Assembly: GCF_000374025.1 (NCBI RefSeq) | Contig: NZ_KB893176.1 | Span: 62,001 to 126,000 of the forward strand | Source of the DNA: Spirosoma panaciterrae DSM 21099 | GTDB lineage: Bacteria; Bacteroidota; Bacteroidia; Cytophagales; Spirosomataceae | Length of the DNA stretch: 64,000 nt | Direction of reading: 5' to 3' | In this document: positions 9,466 through 19,032 of the stretch, piece by piece | Numbering within the stretch: the stretch's first letter is position 1 | Layout of the letters: each line of letters begins with the position of its first letter | The notes under the pieces: model-generated | What the model was told of the DNA's origin: nothing | Databases searched by the model: none | Seen by the model: the letters and a program-made list of their open reading frames with translations, nothing else | Position numbers and translations under genes: made by a program

Positions 9466-10497
9466 CTAGCAACCCGATCCGGTAATGACAATTTGGGCAT
9501 CAATGATCTTATAAGTAGCTCCCAGTAGTTTACAGATGATGGTCAGCTTGTCGTACAGGCTTTCCTGATCCAGTGAAGTGGTTATGTGGCAGTTGGCCAT
9601 AACTTCCTCATCGTACACCACATCAACGCCATAAGCTTTTTCAATAGCCGCCAGGATGGTCGAGACAGGCGCGTTCTGGAACGTGAACGAAGGCATCTCT
9701 GCTTCTTTGCTGACCACGAGCGGTTTCTCAACCAGGGTTTTCACCAGTCGCTGTTCCTGATTCAGATACGTGACCTGCTGGTTAGGCGTCAGAACAACCC
9801 CAATGGTTTCAGGGTCCGATTTACCTTTCGACTGCGCGACCAGTTTGGGCGAATAGACCGATACTCGCCCAGTTCGTACCGATACGGTTACGTTTCGCTC
9901 CGTCGGATTGGCTTTAATCCAGAAACTCGTACCGAGCACTTTGGTGATCAGATCCTGCGAATAGACCAGAAACGGCTTGTGCGGATTTTTCTGAATCTCG
10001 AAAAATGCCTCCCCTTCCAGAATGACCTCCCGTTTCTGGGCGGCAAATGTGGTCGGGTATCGGATTTTACTGCCCGGATTCAGGGTAATCACACTGTTGT
10101 CGCTCAGGATCACCCGCTCCAGCGTTTTCGAGCGATTGACCCGCTCCGTAAATAAGACCGTTTTGTCTACGATACTGACCTCCTCGCCCGACAGGTCGGT
10201 AGTTGGCCGGGTCATGAATAACCAGCTCAATCCACCAATCAGAACCACGGCGGCAGCCGCTGCCCAGTAGGCATATCGCCGGAAACCTATCCGACGAACC
10301 GGAACGGTATGCACTGTCTGATCGGCCAGTGTCTGCCAGTTTCGGGCCAGCATCTGGCTTTTTTCCTCATCGGTGGTGGGCAATGCGACCTCTGTATCCA
10401 GCGATTCGTACCATTGATCGAGCAAGGCCCGTTCTTCGTCCGTACAATCGCCTTTGAGGTATTTAGCCAGCAGTTCCTGGTAGGTAGCACCGTCCAT
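9466..10497 (-). CDS. FecR-family anti-sigma regulator (DUF4974 C-terminus)
   Basis: 343-residue inner-membrane protein. The cytoplasmic N-terminus (YLKGDCTDEERALLDQWYESL) would bind the sigma factor. One membrane segment lies near residue 80 (YWAAAAAVVLIGGLSWLFM). The periplasmic FecR domain shows VILSDNSVITLNPGSKIRYP, VILEGEAFFEIQKNPHKPF and VLGTSFWI. The C-terminal DUF4974 domain (FQNAPVSTILAAIEKAYGVD) resembles the STN domain it is expected to contact in the receptor. It sits 106 nt after the sigma gene and 202 nt before susC. The arrangement defines a cell-surface signalling relay for the adjacent SusCD system. Confidence 0.93.
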   Translation of the reverse strand: MDGATYQELLAKYLKGDCTDEERALLDQWYESLDTEVALPTTDEEKSQMLARNWQTLADQTVHTVPVRRIGFRRYAYWAAAAAVVLIGGLSWLFMTRPTTDLSGEEVSIVDKTVLFTERVNRSKTLERVILSDNSVITLNPGSKIRYPTTFAAQKREVILEGEAFFEIQKNPHKPFLVYSQDLITKVLGTSFWIKANPTERNVTVSVRTGRVSVYSPKLVAQSKGKSDPETIGVVLTPNQQVTYLNQEQRLVKTLVEKPLVVSKEAEMPSFTFQNAPVSTILAAIEKAYGVDVVYDEEVMANCHITTSLDQESLYDKLTIICKLLGATYKIIDAQIVITGSGC

Positions 10498-10603
10498 CGG
10501 GTTGAGTCATTCGTTCAAAAGGTATAGACGAACAACGCCCCAAAACTCCCTAGGGCCTAACGCTATTTTTTTTAGAAATTTTTTAATTTTTGAAAGAATC
10601 GGC

Positions 10604-11182
10604 TTATTCCGAGAGCCAGAGAAGAAGCCAGATGGCGGTAAAATCCCGCAGATTCTGTCGTAGGAAGGCTGTTGACCGCGATAGGTGATACTCGATTGTT
10701 TTTTCGGAAAGATTCAGGCGCTGGGCAATTTCGCGGATGGTCAGATGTTCGAATCGACTCAAAATGAAGATCTCGCGCGTTTTTTCAGGGAGTTTTGCCA
10801 GCGTATTCTGAATGGCTTCGGATAGTTCATTCAATTGCACGGCTTCGCTGGTCGCCATGGTTTCGGTCGGGAAAAATAGCCGAAGTGTATCCAGATAATG
10901 CTCCTCCTGAATATTCCGACGAACATAATCGACGATCAGATTTCGAAGAGATACCCCTAAAAATGCCTGAAGATTAATCACCCGTAAGACTTCCCGCTTT
11001 TGCCAGAGCATCACAAATAACTCCTGCGCCAACTCTTCGGCAACCTCTTTCCGGCGAAGTTTACGATGCGCCAGCACGTACATTTTATACCAATACCGTT
11101 CATACAACTCCCTGAATGCCTGCTCGTCGCCCTCGCGCAGCAGGGTCAACAATTCGGGATCGGTCATCAGATTCAGGGCCAT
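10604..11182 (-). CDS. RNA polymerase sigma factor, ECF subfamily (SusC-linked)
   Basis: ECF sigma-70 factor, 192 residues from the ATG at 11182 (MALNLMTDPELLTLL). An upstream start at 11203 would add seven residues and is less typical. Region 2 is AFRELYERYWYKMYVLAHR and ELAQELFVMLWQKRE; region 4 is KLPEKTREIFILSRFEHLTIREI and LSEKTIEYHLSRSTAFLR. It is first in the operon sigma-fecR-susC-susD-two hydrolase-like genes. It probably drives transcription of the susC portion when the receptor is occupied. It is distinct from the sigma factor at 419-1069, so two independent signalling units abut here. Confidence 0.93.
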   Translation of the reverse strand: MALNLMTDPELLTLLREGDEQAFRELYERYWYKMYVLAHRKLRRKEVAEELAQELFVMLWQKREVLRVINLQAFLGVSLRNLIVDYVRRNIQEEHYLDTLRLFFPTETMATSEAVQLNELSEAIQNTLAKLPEKTREIFILSRFEHLTIREIAQRLNLSEKTIEYHLSRSTAFLRQNLRDFTAIWLLLWLSE

Positions 11183-11332
11183 TTCGACTGGATATACACA
11201 CAAAGTTGTACTAATTCCCTAAATACTTAAACTATTTATTTTTACTATACCATAGCTTGTAATCGTAGTAAGACCACATCTGGCTCCATACGCCCAATCC
11301 GTGCTACGCAGTTTCGATTCAAGCGCGGGCAT

Positions 11333-11365
11333 AAAAAAGCCTCCCTGAATACCAGAGAGGCTTTT
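11333..11365 (-). terminator. Rho-independent terminator of the efflux operon
   Basis: Inverted repeat AAAGCCTCCCTG / CCAGAGAGGCTTTT with a short loop, flanked on the low-coordinate side by six A's, which are a U-tract in minus-strand RNA. It lies 124 nt after the TolC-like gene's stop codon and matches its direction. It also separates the efflux operon from the sigma factor gene. Confidence 0.7.
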
Positions 11366-11488
11366 ACAATTCCAACCTACGAGGCAGTCTCTTACTTGAC
11401 TTAACTAGTATGTAGTACTCGAATCGACACCAAAAAGGCTACTTGTAGGCAACATTTTACCCAAGTTTTGCCGTCGGCCGCTTAGCGC

Positions 11489-12838
11489 CTACATATTCCC
11501 CGTCAGGATTTTAACGTCTAGGATCGCGAGTTGGTAATTCAACTGAGCGGATAGTAGGTCAACCTGGGCTTTAGCCAGATTCGACTGGGCGGTCAGCAGA
11601 TCGGTTTTCAGGTTCAGCCCGGCCGCCTGCCGATCCTGTTGCACTTTTAGTTCTTCGCCCCGATACCGGGCCGCTTTCTGCGCTACATCGATCAGCGCCT
11701 TTGCCTGACTGATCTTCCGATACGCCTTTTCCAGATCACTGCTCACCTGTTCCTGCGTGTTCAGCAGATTTTCCTGTGCCTGCTGCCGAATCAGATTACG
11801 CTGGGCCATCACCTGCTTGTTGGCGACCAGGTCCTGCAAATTCCATTTCAGATTTACGCCCACAAATGGGTTGTTGACCGGAAAAATCAGGTTGCCTTTC
11901 TGGTACGTGTAACCTGCCAGCACACCCAGATCGGGCCGATAACTTTGCTGAGCGGCTTTAATACCCAGTTGTGCCTTTTGCTGATTCAGCGATGCAAGCT
12001 GTATGTCTACGTTGTTCCGTAAGGCCGATAGCTCCACCGAATCCAGCGCAGGTACAGCGGCTGGTGTTAACTCAACCCCCGCCAGCACCAGCGAATCGGC
12101 TTTGATACCCGTCAGGCGTTTCAGGTCGGTTTCGTAATCGTCGCGCTGAATGGCCAGTTTGAGCAAATTCTGTTCTTCATCGGCCATGTTAGCCTGTAAT
12201 CCAGCTTTGCTCACGTCGATGGTTTTTCCCGACTGTAAGGCACTTTCTACGTCGTACAGCTTCAGTTTAGCTACGTCGAGTTTGGTCGTTGCCTCAATCT
12301 GTTGCTGCTGGTTGATCAGTAGGCCATAATACAACCGCTCAACGGCCTGCCGGATTTGCAGAGCGACTTTACGCTGCTCCTGCTCCGACACCTGAATATC
12401 GGTCTGGTCGATAGCCAGCCCCGTTTTTACTTTGCCCAACTGCGTAATTGGCTGGTAGGCCGTGATGCCCGCATTGAACGTATGGTGCTGCCCCAAGGCA
12501 AAGGTTTTGGTCTCGTTGGGGAGCGGCACCTGGGTGGTCTGACTCAGCGGAAGTACCCCAAACGAGCCCTGGTCAATTACCAGCGAACCGATATTGGCAT
12601 TGTACTGGTAGGTGGAGTTGAGCGATACCGAAGGGTATTTCTTTACGTCGTCCTCTTTCAGTTTGGCCTGTTTTTCGGCTACCTGAAGCTTACGAATGGC
12701 CAGGCCCCGGTTGTTTTGCAGGGCCAGATCAATCGCCCGTTGCAGGCTGACTGACTCCGGTTGCTGGGCACGGACCAGATTCGCCGTCAGCATCCCCACG
12801 ATACTGAGGCTGATATATACTTTCGACTTAAACTTCAT
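11489..12838 (-). CDS. TolC-family outer-membrane efflux channel
   Basis: 449-residue outer-membrane factor of the tripartite pump. A signal peptide (KVYISLSIVGMLTANLVRAQ) is followed by two outer-membrane efflux repeats: SLQRAIDLALQNNRGLAIRKLQVAEKQ-type helices in the N half and ALRNNVDIQLASLNQQKAQLGIKAA in the C half. The chosen start ATG lies inside the last codons of the pump gene, an 11-nt overlap that implies translational coupling. A longer frame with nine extra residues (MPFKINPFT) reads entirely inside the pump gene and was not preferred. It completes the adaptor-pump-channel operon and is followed by a terminator. Confidence 0.92.
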   Translation of the reverse strand: MKFKSKVYISLSIVGMLTANLVRAQQPESVSLQRAIDLALQNNRGLAIRKLQVAEKQAKLKEDDVKKYPSVSLNSTYQYNANIGSLVIDQGSFGVLPLSQTTQVPLPNETKTFALGQHHTFNAGITAYQPITQLGKVKTGLAIDQTDIQVSEQEQRKVALQIRQAVERLYYGLLINQQQQIEATTKLDVAKLKLYDVESALQSGKTIDVSKAGLQANMADEEQNLLKLAIQRDDYETDLKRLTGIKADSLVLAGVELTPAAVPALDSVELSALRNNVDIQLASLNQQKAQLGIKAAQQSYRPDLGVLAGYTYQKGNLIFPVNNPFVGVNLKWNLQDLVANKQVMAQRNLIRQQAQENLLNTQEQVSSDLEKAYRKISQAKALIDVAQKAARYRGEELKVQQDRQAAGLNLKTDLLTAQSNLAKAQVDLLSAQLNYQLAILDVKILTGNM

Positions 12839-15800
12839 GGTGAATGGGTTGATTTTGAACGGCAAGGATGTCTTTTTTATCGGCAGGTCTGATCCAGGAA
12901 ATGTAGAGAACCGGCACCGTAAGCAGGGCCATTACCATCGACCAGAGTACCCCCACAGCAATCACACTAGCCAGCGGACTCCACATGGGCGACCCCGACA
13001 GAATCATCGGCAACACGCCAATGGCTGCGGCCGATGCTGTCAGGAAGATAGGCCGCAACCGACGTTTGCCCGATTCGATAGCCGCCGTCCGAATATCCAT
13101 GCCGTGATGCATCAGTTCGTTGGTATGATCGACCAGAATAATTGCGTTGCGGACCACAATCCCCGACAAACTCACCAGACCGACAAAGGCTGTAAACCCA
13201 AAGTTGTTGCCCGTGATGTAAAGCCCAAACAAGGCTCCGAACAGACTCAGCGGAATGGTCAGCATCACAATGGCCGCTTCTTTCAGGTTGCGGAACTGGA
13301 ACAACAGGATGAAAAAGATCAGCACCAGACTGATAACCAGCACCGTAATCATCTGACTAAATGTTTCCTGTTTGTTGGCAAATTCACCCCCGTATTCGAT
13401 CCGGTAACCGGCGGGTAGTTGAAGCGTGTCGATAGCGGGCCGGATGGTTTTCAGCAATTCGGCTGGCAGTACCCCATGACTGGTTTCGCTCTGCACGGTC
13501 AGAGTACGAACCCCGTTACGATGCATGATGCGGCCGGTTTGCCATTTCGGTACCAGATCGGCAATCTGCCGGAGCGGCACCCGCCCATTCGTGATCGGCG
13601 ACGACAGGTAGGTATTGCCCAGATCGTCGGTGGTTTCGCGGTTTTGTTTGTCCAGCCGGAATACCACGTCGATACCGTTATTGCCCTCATAAAGCGTAGT
13701 GATCGGTGCCCCGCTGAAACCTGTGTAAATCATCTGCGAAATGCTTGAGGTTGTAAACCCGAGTCGATTGGCTTCGTCTTTCAACTGGATACTGATGCCG
13801 TAATAATCTTCCTGAAAATCATTCCGAACCAGGGCGCTACCGGGCGCTTTTTTGACGATAGCTTCGACTTCCTGCCCGATGCTTTTCAGGCGATTGATGT
13901 CATCACCGATGATGCGTACCTCAACCGGGGCTTTCAGCGGCTGGCCCTGTTGCAGCAACTTGATCTGCGGGCGTCCTTCGGGAATGATCGACCCTACCTT
14001 TTCCTGCAATTCGTCCGACAAGGTTTCGGTCGTGTGCTCGTCGGTGGTATTGACCAGAATCTGAGCGTAGTTGCTGACGGGTACTTCGGGCGAAAAGTTG
14101 TAGTAGAAACGCGGGGCGCTGGTTCCGACAAAAGTGGCGAACGAGGTCACACGCTTATCCTGCTGAACCAGTTTCTCGACCTTTTTGATAGCTGCTTCGG
14201 TTTTGTCCAGACTGGTGCTGGTTGGCATCCAGAGTTCAACCACAAACTGGTTGCGCTCAGCAGCCGGAAAGAATTTCTGACGAACGCCATTCGTGTAGAG
14301 CAGCCCCGCAAACACGATGGTAATTAAGCTCAGCCCTATGGTCAGTTTGGGGTGGCGAATGGCCCAGTCCAGCGACGCGTTGTAGCCGTTCTGCATCCGG
14401 TCGAGTAGAGAAGTTTTCTTCTTTCCTGCCTCGGCATTGGGATCGTGTAACCCTTTCTTGATGAACACATAACACAACAACGGCGTGAGCACCATCGCGA
14501 CGATAAACGACGAGGCCAGGGCAATCGCAACGGTCCAGGGCAGGGCGTTGATAAACTCCCCGACCGAACCCGTCAGCAGGATCATCGGCATAAATGAAGC
14601 AATGATCGTTACGGTAGCCGCCAGTACAGGCACCACCAGATCGCTCGCACTTCGCCAGGCAGCCGTCCATCGGTCGATACCCGCATCCAGCAGTTCGACG
14701 TAGTTGTCGGCAATCACAATCGCATCGTCAACGACCATCCCCAATACCACAATCAGAGCGGCCAGTGATACCTGATGGAGTTCAATGCCAAAGGCATGCA
14801 TGAGCGCGAAAGTCACCGCCACCGTTACAGGAATAGCCATAGCCGCCACCGAAGCAATCCGGAAAGGCAACAGCAATACCACCACAATGACCACTGAGAA
14901 AATAGCCAGAAAGAACTCATCAATGAAGTGCGACACGTTGTTATCAACTACCTGCGGCTGATTGACAATGGTCGTCAGTTTTACATCGGCCGGAAACAGT
15001 TTTCTGGTTTCGGCAATCTTCGTATCGACGGATTTTCCGAAATCGACAATGTTGTTGCCTTCATGCATCTGCACGGTCAGGATCAGCGCCTTATGGCCGT
15101 TTACGGTAATCTTGCTGGTTGGCTCAGCGTAGTCACGTTGAATGGTGGCAATGTCGCCCAGCCGCACAAGTGCCCCTGATTTCGAAGCGCCGACAATCTG
15201 GTTGGCGATCTCATTTTCTTTCGTGTAATACCCACTGGTGTAGAGCGGGGCTTTCTGGGTTTCGGTGTCGATGGAGCCCGTAGCCCCAATGGTATTCTGC
15301 GACTGCAACAGTTTTACGACCTGCTGAATATCAACACCATACTGGGCCAGTTTTTCGGAGTTAGACGACACCAGAATCTGTTCCTGCTGATCGCCAACCC
15401 GTTTGATTTTCGACACGGCGGGTATGGTCCGCAGGTTGTCTTCGAGTTTCTGAGCGTATTGTTTCAACTGCGCAAAACTGGCCTGATCGCTTTCAATCCC
15501 AATCACCAGGGCTTCGGTATCGCCAAAATCAGAGTTGACAATCGGCCCCCGAACGCCCTGCGGCAATTCCAGGCTTTTCACCACCAGCAACTGGTGACGC
15601 AATTTGCTCCAGAATACATCCGGATTTTTGACTTTCTCGCCTAGTTCGACGTTTACCACCACCGCACCATCGCGAGTAGTCGAGTAGGTTTTGTCCTTGC
15701 GAACTTCCTCAAACTGAAACAGATACTGCTCCAGCTTTTTGGTAACCTGATCTTCCACCTGGGCGGAGTTGGCACCGGGGTAAAAGGCCAGCACCAGCCC

Positions 15801-15932
15801 CTGACGAACCGTAATCTTCGGGTCTTCGCGACGGGGCATGGTCAGGAGCGAGTATACACCTATCGCAAAAACCAACAACAACACCGACAGGGTAACCTGT
15901 CTATATTTCAAAGAAGCTTGAACAAAATTCAT
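12828..15932 (-). CDS. RND-family multidrug/solute efflux pump (AcrB/HAE1 type)
   Basis: 1034-residue inner-membrane proton antiporter with the full 12-TM duplicated architecture. The start (MNFVQASLKYRQVTLSVLLL) is the first membrane helix. The first porter domain begins with MPRREDPKITVRQGLV. TM4 carries the proton-relay aspartates (VVLGMVVDDAIVIADNYVE). The second half repeats the pattern (GYRIEYGGEFANKQETFSQM, then FVGLVSLSGIVVRNAIILVDHTN). The MPRREDP motif is frequent in environmental HAE1-type pumps with unknown substrates. The gene starts 8 nt after the adaptor stop and overlaps the channel gene. Confidence 0.95.
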   Translation of the reverse strand: MNFVQASLKYRQVTLSVLLLVFAIGVYSLLTMPRREDPKITVRQGLVLAFYPGANSAQVEDQVTKKLEQYLFQFEEVRKDKTYSTTRDGAVVVNVELGEKVKNPDVFWSKLRHQLLVVKSLELPQGVRGPIVNSDFGDTEALVIGIESDQASFAQLKQYAQKLEDNLRTIPAVSKIKRVGDQQEQILVSSNSEKLAQYGVDIQQVVKLLQSQNTIGATGSIDTETQKAPLYTSGYYTKENEIANQIVGASKSGALVRLGDIATIQRDYAEPTSKITVNGHKALILTVQMHEGNNIVDFGKSVDTKIAETRKLFPADVKLTTIVNQPQVVDNNVSHFIDEFFLAIFSVVIVVVLLLPFRIASVAAMAIPVTVAVTFALMHAFGIELHQVSLAALIVVLGMVVDDAIVIADNYVELLDAGIDRWTAAWRSASDLVVPVLAATVTIIASFMPMILLTGSVGEFINALPWTVAIALASSFIVAMVLTPLLCYVFIKKGLHDPNAEAGKKKTSLLDRMQNGYNASLDWAIRHPKLTIGLSLITIVFAGLLYTNGVRQKFFPAAERNQFVVELWMPTSTSLDKTEAAIKKVEKLVQQDKRVTSFATFVGTSAPRFYYNFSPEVPVSNYAQILVNTTDEHTTETLSDELQEKVGSIIPEGRPQIKLLQQGQPLKAPVEVRIIGDDINRLKSIGQEVEAIVKKAPGSALVRNDFQEDYYGISIQLKDEANRLGFTTSSISQMIYTGFSGAPITTLYEGNNGIDVVFRLDKQNRETTDDLGNTYLSSPITNGRVPLRQIADLVPKWQTGRIMHRNGVRTLTVQSETSHGVLPAELLKTIRPAIDTLQLPAGYRIEYGGEFANKQETFSQMITVLVISLVLIFFILLFQFRNLKEAAIVMLTIPLSLFGALFGLYITGNNFGFTAFVGLVSLSGIVVRNAIILVDHTNELMHHGMDIRTAAIESGKRRLRPIFLTASAAAIGVLPMILSGSPMWSPLASVIAVGVLWSMVMALLTVPVLYISWIRPADKKDILAVQNQPIHHEV

Positions 15933-15940
15933 GACGTTGG

Positions 15941-16975
15941 TTAATTAGAAAGGCTGACAGACGAACCATCGGTGAGTTTTTGCTGACCACCCGTTACCAC
16001 CATTTCCTGCGGAGACAGTCCGGCAGTTACTTCAATCTTATTGTCTACCAACTGCCCCACACTAACATTCCGACGGAAGGCTTTCCGCTGTCCCTTATCG
16101 ACTACGTACACATAACTCTGATTGTCCGTATCGTGCAGGATAGCTTCGGCAGGCAACAACAAACGATCGACAGGCTGATTAGATGTCAGCGTAATTTCGG
16201 CAATCATGCCCGGCCGGATCAGCCCTGTCGGATTGGGCAGCTCGATCTTTACCGTAAATGCCCGCGAGGTCACATCGGCCACCGAACCCACTTCCTTAAC
16301 CTTTCCGGTGAACGTCTGCCCTACCGACGATACCAGCACCCGGGCCGACTGCCCAATTTTGATGGTATGCAGTTCGCTTTCGGGTATATAGGCATTCACG
16401 TTGACCTTACTGATGTCCGACACCACAAACAGGGGCGTACCGACACCCGTAATTTCCCCGACTTCAGCCATTTTTTTCAGCATGACCCCGCTGATGGGTG
16501 CGTAGAGTTTCGTGTCCGATACATTCTTGGTCTGTAGTTTTTGCTGCACTTTTGCCTGTTGCAGCCCAAAGTTCACTTTTGCAAAATCGGCATCGCTCAG
16601 GCTGTTGCGGTCGTGCATGATTTTCAGGCGGTTATACTCGTCGCTTACCTGGGCCACCTGTACATCCGATAATTCTTTGGCAATCCCATAATTGGTCGGA
16701 TCGAGGCTGGCCAGTAACTGACCTTTTCGGACAGGCTGCCCTTCGTCGGCCGCGATAAAGTTCAATTTTCCGGCCACCATAAATCCGAGCCTTACGGTGC
16801 GGCTCCCCTCAATATTACCACTGATGGATGTGGTGCGATTAATCGGCTGTTTAGACACCTGCTCGGCAACAACAGGAATAGCCGATTCTTTTGTATCAGC
16901 CATCTTTTCCTTTGGCTGGCAACCACTTAGCAGAGCGGTAGCGACCAGCGCGATGTAGGGTTTACTGCTTTTCAT
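15941..16975 (-). CDS. RND efflux periplasmic adaptor (membrane fusion protein), lipoprotein
   Basis: 344 residues. The N-terminal signal ends with a lipobox (TALLSGCQPKEK), so the protein should be anchored by its lipidated cysteine. The lipoyl-like half-motifs are AGKLNFIAADEGQPVRKGQL and LYAPISGVMLKKMAEVGEI. They flank a short helical hairpin (KELSDVQVAQVSDEYNRLK). Beta-barrel and membrane-proximal domains follow (VRPGMIAEITL-type segment near residue 250). It is the first gene of the three-gene efflux operon. A truncated paralogue with the same GFMVAGKLN stretch lies at 41450-41818. Confidence 0.93.
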   Translation of the reverse strand: MKSSKPYIALVATALLSGCQPKEKMADTKESAIPVVAEQVSKQPINRTTSISGNIEGSRTVRLGFMVAGKLNFIAADEGQPVRKGQLLASLDPTNYGIAKELSDVQVAQVSDEYNRLKIMHDRNSLSDADFAKVNFGLQQAKVQQKLQTKNVSDTKLYAPISGVMLKKMAEVGEITGVGTPLFVVSDISKVNVNAYIPESELHTIKIGQSARVLVSSVGQTFTGKVKEVGSVADVTSRAFTVKIELPNPTGLIRPGMIAEITLTSNQPVDRLLLPAEAILHDTDNQSYVYVVDKGQRKAFRRNVSVGQLVDNKIEVTAGLSPQEMVVTGGQQKLTDGSSVSLSN

Positions 16976-17307
16976 AGCAATTGATTAGTGAATAATGATG
17001 ATGCAAAATTGACGGATGGAAAGTTGCTTTCTTTTCATCTATCTTAAAAAATCAAGGTGTGGGGTATCTTTCTTTATTCCTATAAATTAAACCTAGGCCA
17101 GACGAATAGGCAGAGCGCTACTCAGCCCTGATCTACAGACCAGTACCTGACCAGGCAGGGAATTTTCAGAAACGGTTCGGGTGCTGTCTGCTGAACGACC
17201 TGTTTTTCGGGGTCGTTCAGCAGACCAAAGTGACCTGAGCGAGCCTGCTTCGGACAATGCCCGCTCATCACTCTTAAAATCAGAAAACTAACCAAAAGGT
17301 AAGAATG
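16976..17307. other. Intergenic region upstream of the efflux operon
   Basis: 332 nt without a convincing gene. It must carry the promoter of the efflux operon and the 3' region of the Crp/Fnr-type regulator gene, which reads toward it. A strong 15-bp stem-loop occupies 17186-17225. The 60 nt next to the adaptor start are AT-rich but give only an imperfect match to the Bacteroidota promoter pattern. Confidence 0.5.
17186..17225. repeat. Perfect 15-bp inverted repeat with 10-nt loop
   Basis: Arms GTCTGCTGAACGACC and GGTCGTTCAGCAGAC are exactly complementary around the loop TGTTTTTCGG. It lies 82 nt beyond the stop codon of the regulator gene and about 210 nt upstream of the efflux operon. No T-run follows on the minus strand. 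It may still end the regulator transcript, or act as an operator-like or REP-like element. Confidence 0.6.
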
Positions 17308-17871
17308 TTATCGCTGCGCGCGTATTACGCTAAGCGTTTGTTGGGTAATACCCAGATAAGACGCGATATGCCCTAGGGGAGCCTGTTGCAGAATGGATGG
17401 ATACTGAGCCAGCAAGGTATTATACCGCTCCTGCGCCGACTGAAATTGCAGGGCGCTCAAACGGTCTGAAAAGGTCTTTAAGGTCTCGATCAGTACCGTA
17501 CGCATAAGCTTTTCCAGATTGTGGTGCTGGTCGATGATCTTTTCGAGATCGGTATAATTAATGGACCTGACCACTGATTTTTCGAGCAATTCAAGCCCAT
17601 AGGGTGAAGGACGGCCATAGAAAACGGTTTCGATACCCACCGAGAACGAATTCATCAGAAAAAAGTGGTGGGTAATATCCTTGCCGTCGTGTCGGATGTA
17701 ATAGGTTCTGGCAAGGCCCTTTTCAAAGAAATAAACTTTCTGCGATGTGTTGTCGGGTAGCAGGAGCTTATGCCGCTTGGGGAATACGTCCCGCGCAAAG
17801 GCACCATCCAGTTCATGTTCCAGTTCGGGAGAGATGTCGACAAGCTGTTTAAGGTACGCAGTCAGTTCCAT
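17308..17871 (-). CDS. Crp/Fnr-family transcriptional regulator
   Basis: 187 residues from the ATG at 17871 (MELTAYLKQLVDISP); a 15-residue upstream extension is possible but lacks family similarity. The N-terminal cyclic-nucleotide-binding-like beta-roll is seen in AFARDVFPKRHKLLLPDNTSQKVYFFEKGLART. A C-terminal helix-turn-helix reads GHIASYLGITQQTLSVIRAQR. Bacteroidota proteins of this type often lack cAMP-binding residues, and the usual GE/RS ligand motif is not obvious here. It is transcribed in the same direction as the efflux operon, 332 nt upstream of it, and is a plausible regulator of that operon, but no evidence beyond proximity exists. Confidence 0.85.
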   Translation of the reverse strand: MELTAYLKQLVDISPELEHELDGAFARDVFPKRHKLLLPDNTSQKVYFFEKGLARTYYIRHDGKDITHHFFLMNSFSVGIETVFYGRPSPYGLELLEKSVVRSINYTDLEKIIDQHHNLEKLMRTVLIETLKTFSDRLSALQFQSAQERYNTLLAQYPSILQQAPLGHIASYLGITQQTLSVIRAQR

Positions 17872-18024
17872 GCCGGTTCGTTTACAGCCGAAAAATAGGG
17901 GTTTCGACGCCATCAACCAACCCAGCCCCCTGAACTCTGGCCTATAAAAGCTGGTTGCCGGAAATGAACATTATACCTGCGAACAAATAACCTTTGTCTC
18001 TATACGCCAAAAAATACAGATGCC

Positions 18025-19020
18025 ATGACCCAAATCTTCTGGAAACGATTCATTTGCTTAGGTGTTATGCTCGGATCGCTGGCTTCTTCGGCCTGGGGGC
18101 AACTGGGCCCAATGGGGGGGCGTGATACCTCATTCACCGTACGAAAATCCTATCTTCAGGAAAAGAAATATCACCCCGAAATCACGCTGGCCGATTCGGC
18201 TTTGCCAACGGGCGTGCGTGTCCGTCGAAACATTATTTACAGTACACCCGTTGCGGGTCGGAACTTGTTGCTGGATGTTTACGCCCCTACTACCCATGCC
18301 GGAAAGCCGCTGTCCGCCATTCTGATGGTGCATGGGGGCGGCTGGCGTTCAGGCGATCGTTCGCACAACAACACCCTGGCCGGACAATTAGCGGCTAAAG
18401 GATTTGTCGCTATTCCGGTAGAGTACCGTCTGTCGACCGAAGCCCTGTATCCAGCCGCTGTGCATGATTTGAAAGCCGCTATCCGCTGGATGCGGGCCAA
18501 TGCGCGTGCGTACAACATCGATCCGAAACACATGGCCATACTGGGTTTTTCGGCGGGTGGGCAACTGGCGGCTCTGATTGGCAGTACGAACGGTAAGGTT
18601 GCCTTTGAAGGCTCGGGTGGTCATGCGAACGAGTCGAGCGATGTACAGGCCATTGTCGATATTGATGGCGTGCTGGCGTTTATCCATCCTGAATCGGGCG
18701 AAGGCGATGATTCCAGGTCGACCTCGGCGGCCACCTACTGGTTCGGGTATGGAAAGGCACAGAAACCGGAGTTATGGTACGAAGCCTCCGCCCTTACGCA
18801 CATCGATGCCCATACACCTCCAATTCTCTTTCTGAACAGTTCTGTAGAACGTATGCACGGCGGCCGCGACGACCTGATTGCCAAACTAAAGCCATTCGGT
18901 ACGTATTCAGAAGTGCATACGTTTGAAGGAGCCCCGCATACGTTCATGTTTTTCAATCCGTGGTTTACGCCCACACTGACCTACATAACCGATTTTCTGC
19001 ACAAGGTCTGGCAATTTTGA
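18025..19020 (+). CDS. Secreted alpha/beta-hydrolase, esterase/lipase type
   Basis: 331 residues with an N-terminal signal peptide (FICLGVMLGSLASSAWGQ). The oxyanion-hole motif HGGGW (LMVHGGGWRSGDR) and the nucleophile elbow GFSAGG (ILGFSAGGQLAAL) place it with the BD-FAE/hormone-sensitive-lipase-like esterases. The catalytic histidine is probably in EGAPHTFMF near the C-terminus. An insert after the nucleophile (GGHANESSDVQAIVDIDGVL) is typical of family members acting on acylated sugars. It is transcribed away from the Crp-type gene, with 153 nt between the starts. A dispersed repeat begins 12 nt after its stop. Confidence 0.85.
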   Translation: MTQIFWKRFICLGVMLGSLASSAWGQLGPMGGRDTSFTVRKSYLQEKKYHPEITLADSALPTGVRVRRNIIYSTPVAGRNLLLDVYAPTTHAGKPLSAILMVHGGGWRSGDRSHNNTLAGQLAAKGFVAIPVEYRLSTEALYPAAVHDLKAAIRWMRANARAYNIDPKHMAILGFSAGGQLAALIGSTNGKVAFEGSGGHANESSDVQAIVDIDGVLAFIHPESGEGDDSRSTSAATYWFGYGKAQKPELWYEASALTHIDAHTPPILFLNSSVERMHGGRDDLIAKLKPFGTYSEVHTFEGAPHTFMFFNPWFTPTLTYITDFLHKVWQF

Positions 19021-19032
19021 GTCGCTGACTGG

